The notes beneath the pieces are model-generated. The model ran no database searches and was not told the origin of the DNA. It saw nothing but the letters and a program-made list of their open reading frames with translations. Positions 6,298 to 7,697 of a stretch of 7,697 nucleotides of DNA are shown piece after piece (the stretch's first letter is position 1; each line of letters opens with the position of its first letter). Both the position numbers and the translations under genes were made by a program. This DNA is from CAKZYD01 sp039026755 (GTDB lineage Bacteria > Pseudomonadota > Alphaproteobacteria > Sphingomonadales > CAKZYD01), in assembly GCA_039026755.1 (NCBI GenBank), contig JBCCLR010000185.1:1-7697 (forward strand), in the 5' to 3' direction.

Positions 6298-7364
6298 TGC
6301 GCAAAAGGCTCCGCCCGGAGACAGAGGCGATACTTCAGGCCGCACATGACTGGATGCTGTTGCTGGAAAGCCCTGAGGTGTCGCGCGCCGACCAGAAGCG
6401 CTTTGAAGACTGGCTTTTGGCCGATCCGCGCCATAGCGATGTTTATGACAGTGCAATAACTTTTCGTGCTGGCCTCACGCAGCTCGATAAAACCGACTTT
6501 ACGGCGCGTGTTAATACACCCTCCTTGCGCGAGCGGCTGACCGCACTGCTTGATACTTTAGCTCAGCCGCGCGCTAGGGCTGGACTAGGCGTCGCATTCG
6601 CGGGAGCGGTTGTGGCCGCCACGGCTGTGTTCGTCGTGCTACCAGGCGTGCGGGCCACCGACAAACCAGCACTCGACGTCACTAGTGTACGCTATGCAAC
6701 GAATATTGGCGAAACAAAACAGCTTAACCTGCCAGATGGGACGCGCGTCACGCTTGGCGCCGCAAGCCAGCTTCGTGCTCAGTTTAGCGGTAAAAGTCGC
6801 GTTATCGAGCTTACCAAAGGCGCAGCGTTCTTCGACGTCGCGCCAGATCCAGAAAAGCCCTTTTCTGTCAATGCAGGCGCGCTAACTGCAACAGCGATTG
6901 GCACCACCTTTGACGTGCGCAGCAACGTTGGCGTGATGCGCGTTGGCGTTTCGGAAGGCATCGTAGACGTCAGCTATCCGCTCGTCATTGACGGCACGCC
7001 AGCACGCATGCGCAGTCGGCAAAAGCTCGTTGCAGGTCAACAAATCGCGGCCGTTCGCGCCCAGGGAATGGGCAAGGTTGAGGCCGTCTCCATTACAAAA
7101 GTTGGCGCGTGGCGAAAAGGGCGTTTGGTCTATTCCGGCGCGGCGCTGGCGGAGGTCATTGCCGATGCAAATCGATACTCAAAAACGCCGATCGAAATTG
7201 AAGATAGCTCAAACACCCTTGCAAGACTGAAGCTAAGCGGCGCTTTTATTGGCCGAGATGTTGACGCCTTGCTTGCCACACTAACAGACATACACCCGGT
7301 CGCCATAGACCGTAGCGACGCTAGCCGAATTGTGCTGCGCGGCCGCGCGCCTGCCACAAAATAA
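6297..7364 (+). CDS. FecR-like anti-sigma / sigma-regulator membrane protein (cassette 2)
   Basis: This 355-residue homologue of the protein at 1866-2912 has the same layout. The cytoplasmic FecR_N segment at about 11-53 has 'LQAAHDWMLLLE' and 'FEDWLLADPRHSDVYDSA'. One membrane helix lies at about 96-115 (GLGVAFAGAVVAATAVFVVL), after an arginine-containing stretch. The periplasmic FecR domain at about 128-227 has 'LPDGTRVTLGAASQL', 'GAAFFDV', 'PFSVNAGALTATAIGTTFDV' and 'VGVSEGIVDVSYPLVIDG'. The C-terminal STN-like portion at about 272-345 has 'RKGRLVYSGAALAEVIADAN' and 'LKLSGAFIGRDVDALLATL'. The extracytoplasmic half is more alike between the two copies than the cytoplasmic half away from the AAHDW motif. 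The start overlaps the sigma stop by one base, with GAGG at 6283-6286 about ten bases upstream. By analogy it would gate the sigma at 5719-6297 in response to the receptor that follows. Confidence 0.93.
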   Translation: MRKRLRPETEAILQAAHDWMLLLESPEVSRADQKRFEDWLLADPRHSDVYDSAITFRAGLTQLDKTDFTARVNTPSLRERLTALLDTLAQPRARAGLGVAFAGAVVAATAVFVVLPGVRATDKPALDVTSVRYATNIGETKQLNLPDGTRVTLGAASQLRAQFSGKSRVIELTKGAAFFDVAPDPEKPFSVNAGALTATAIGTTFDVRSNVGVMRVGVSEGIVDVSYPLVIDGTPARMRSRQKLVAGQQIAAVRAQGMGKVEAVSITKVGAWRKGRLVYSGAALAEVIADANRYSKTPIEIEDSSNTLARLKLSGAFIGRDVDALLATLTDIHPVAIDRSDASRIVLRGRAPATK

Positions 7365-7384
7365 TTTTTTTCACCCTATGGGTG
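7365..7384 (+). other. T run followed by a small perfect hairpin after the second FecR gene
   Basis: Seven Ts (7365-7371) directly follow the FecR stop, then caccc (7372-7376) and gggtg (7380-7384) form a 5-bp stem with a 3-base loop. The T run is on the wrong side of the stem for a + strand intrinsic terminator, and the four Ts at 7389-7392 come four bases after the stem. It may be a weak terminator or attenuator, or it may be chance. Confidence 0.3.
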
Positions 7385-7420
7385 TCACTTTTGGCCTCTC
7401 GCCAATCATTAGGATGAGTC

Positions 7421-7441
7421 TGCGACTAGCAATTAGTCGCA
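7421..7441. promoter_or_regulatory. Perfect 8-bp inverted repeat upstream of the second receptor gene (possible operator or RNA hairpin)
   Basis: tgcgacta (7421-7428) and tagtcgca (7434-7441) are exact reverse complements around a 5-base centre. The repeat ends 29 bases before the GTG start at 7471. It is not followed by Ts, so it is not a typical terminator. Its position suits an operator overlapping a promoter, or a hairpin in the leader of the receptor mRNA. No equivalent sits upstream of the first receptor (2913-3041). Confidence 0.45.
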
Positions 7442-7456
7442 CATAGGCATGCTATA

Positions 7457-7463
7457 AAAGGGG
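7457..7463 (+). promoter_or_regulatory. Ribosome binding site supporting the GTG start at 7471
   Basis: aaagggg ends 7 bases before GTG 7471-7473. An in-frame TAG at 7444-7446 prevents a longer reading frame, and the next in-frame ATG (7519) would remove most of the signal peptide. Confidence 0.55.
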
Positions 7464-7470
7464 CAGCATA

Positions 7471-7697
7471 GTGAATTGGCGTTTCTTGAAGGGCGGGAAA
7501 AATACTGCTCTGTTTTGTATGGTATCTTGTGCCGCGTTGGCCGTAACACCCATGAGTGCCGTACGTGCGCAAAAGTCCGCTGTGGTCACGATCGATGTGC
7601 CCGCACAGCCTCTTGGCAATGCATTGGTTGAAATTTCCGACGTCTTTGGGGTGAGCGTGCTCGCAGCGGATGACCTGGTCAATGGCAAGACAAGTAA
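7471..7697 (+). CDS. STN-domain TonB-dependent receptor, N-terminal part only (cassette 2, cut by window end)
   Basis: The frame opens at GTG 7471 and is still open at the last base, giving 75 codons. Residues 1-33 look like a signal peptide: basic start (RFLKGGK), hydrophobic core 'TALFCMVSCAALAVTP', and a likely cleavage after 'VRA' before Gln. The next part, 'VTIDVPAQPLGNALVEISDV' followed by 'FGVSVLAADDLVNGKTS', is the beginning of an STN signalling domain. It matches the first receptor's 'FSISAGPLGQTLLAIS...YGIDLVSADGVIEGK' position by position. It lies 106 bases after the second FecR gene, completing a second sigma-FecR-receptor cassette. The plug and barrel are outside the window, so the receptor identity is inferred from the STN start and its context. 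A FecR-linked secretin-like protein is a less likely alternative. Confidence 0.8.
   Translation, partial: MNWRFLKGGKNTALFCMVSCAALAVTPMSAVRAQKSAVVTIDVPAQPLGNALVEISDVFGVSVLAADDLVNGKTS

Overview
The window looks like part of an alphaproteobacterial chromosome, probably from a Caulobacterales, Hyphomonadaceae or sphingomonad-type lineage. This is inferred from the fairly GC-rich coding DNA and from FecI-like sigma factor, FecR-like anti-sigma regulator and STN-type TonB-dependent receptor genes in the style common in those groups. No marker gene fixes the taxon. All intact genes lie on the + strand.

Left part (1-1257), a decayed region. It begins with the last 54 codons of an AraC-type DNA-binding protein (2-166). 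Next comes a short non-coding stretch with a pair of 22-bp imperfect direct repeats (216-261) that resemble the repeated terminal sequences of an IS21-family element. Then follows a heavily mutated IS6-family transposase pseudogene (about 376-1117). Its parts are still readable in three alternating frames, with several in-frame stops, two frameshifts and a GC-rich internal insertion that carries a 9-bp direct repeat.

Right part (1258-7697), two tandem cell-surface signalling cassettes of the same design. Cassette 1 is a FecI-like ECF sigma factor (1258-1869), a FecR-like membrane regulator overlapping it by 4 bp (1866-2912), and a complete TonB-dependent receptor with an N-terminal STN signalling domain (3042-5606). 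Cassette 2 is a second FecI-like sigma (5719-6297), a second FecR overlapping by 1 bp (6297-7364), and the first 75 codons of a second STN-type receptor (from 7471, cut by the window end). The paired proteins share long motifs, so the second cassette is most simply a diverged tandem duplicate of the first, or both derive from one ancestor.

Working model, from knowledge of the Fec system: ligand binding to the outer-membrane receptor moves its periplasmic STN domain, which contacts the periplasmic C-terminal part of FecR. The cytoplasmic N-terminal part of FecR then controls the sigma factor, which transcribes the receptor gene. The ligand cannot be read from the sequence, since no siderophore biosynthesis, ABC transporter or degradative gene is present here. 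I found no RNA gene, CRISPR array, complete mobile element or clear intrinsic terminator. I also found no convincing evidence of an entirely new system. The points most worth following are the duplicated cassettes, the perfect inverted repeat just upstream of the second receptor, and the layered IS remains.
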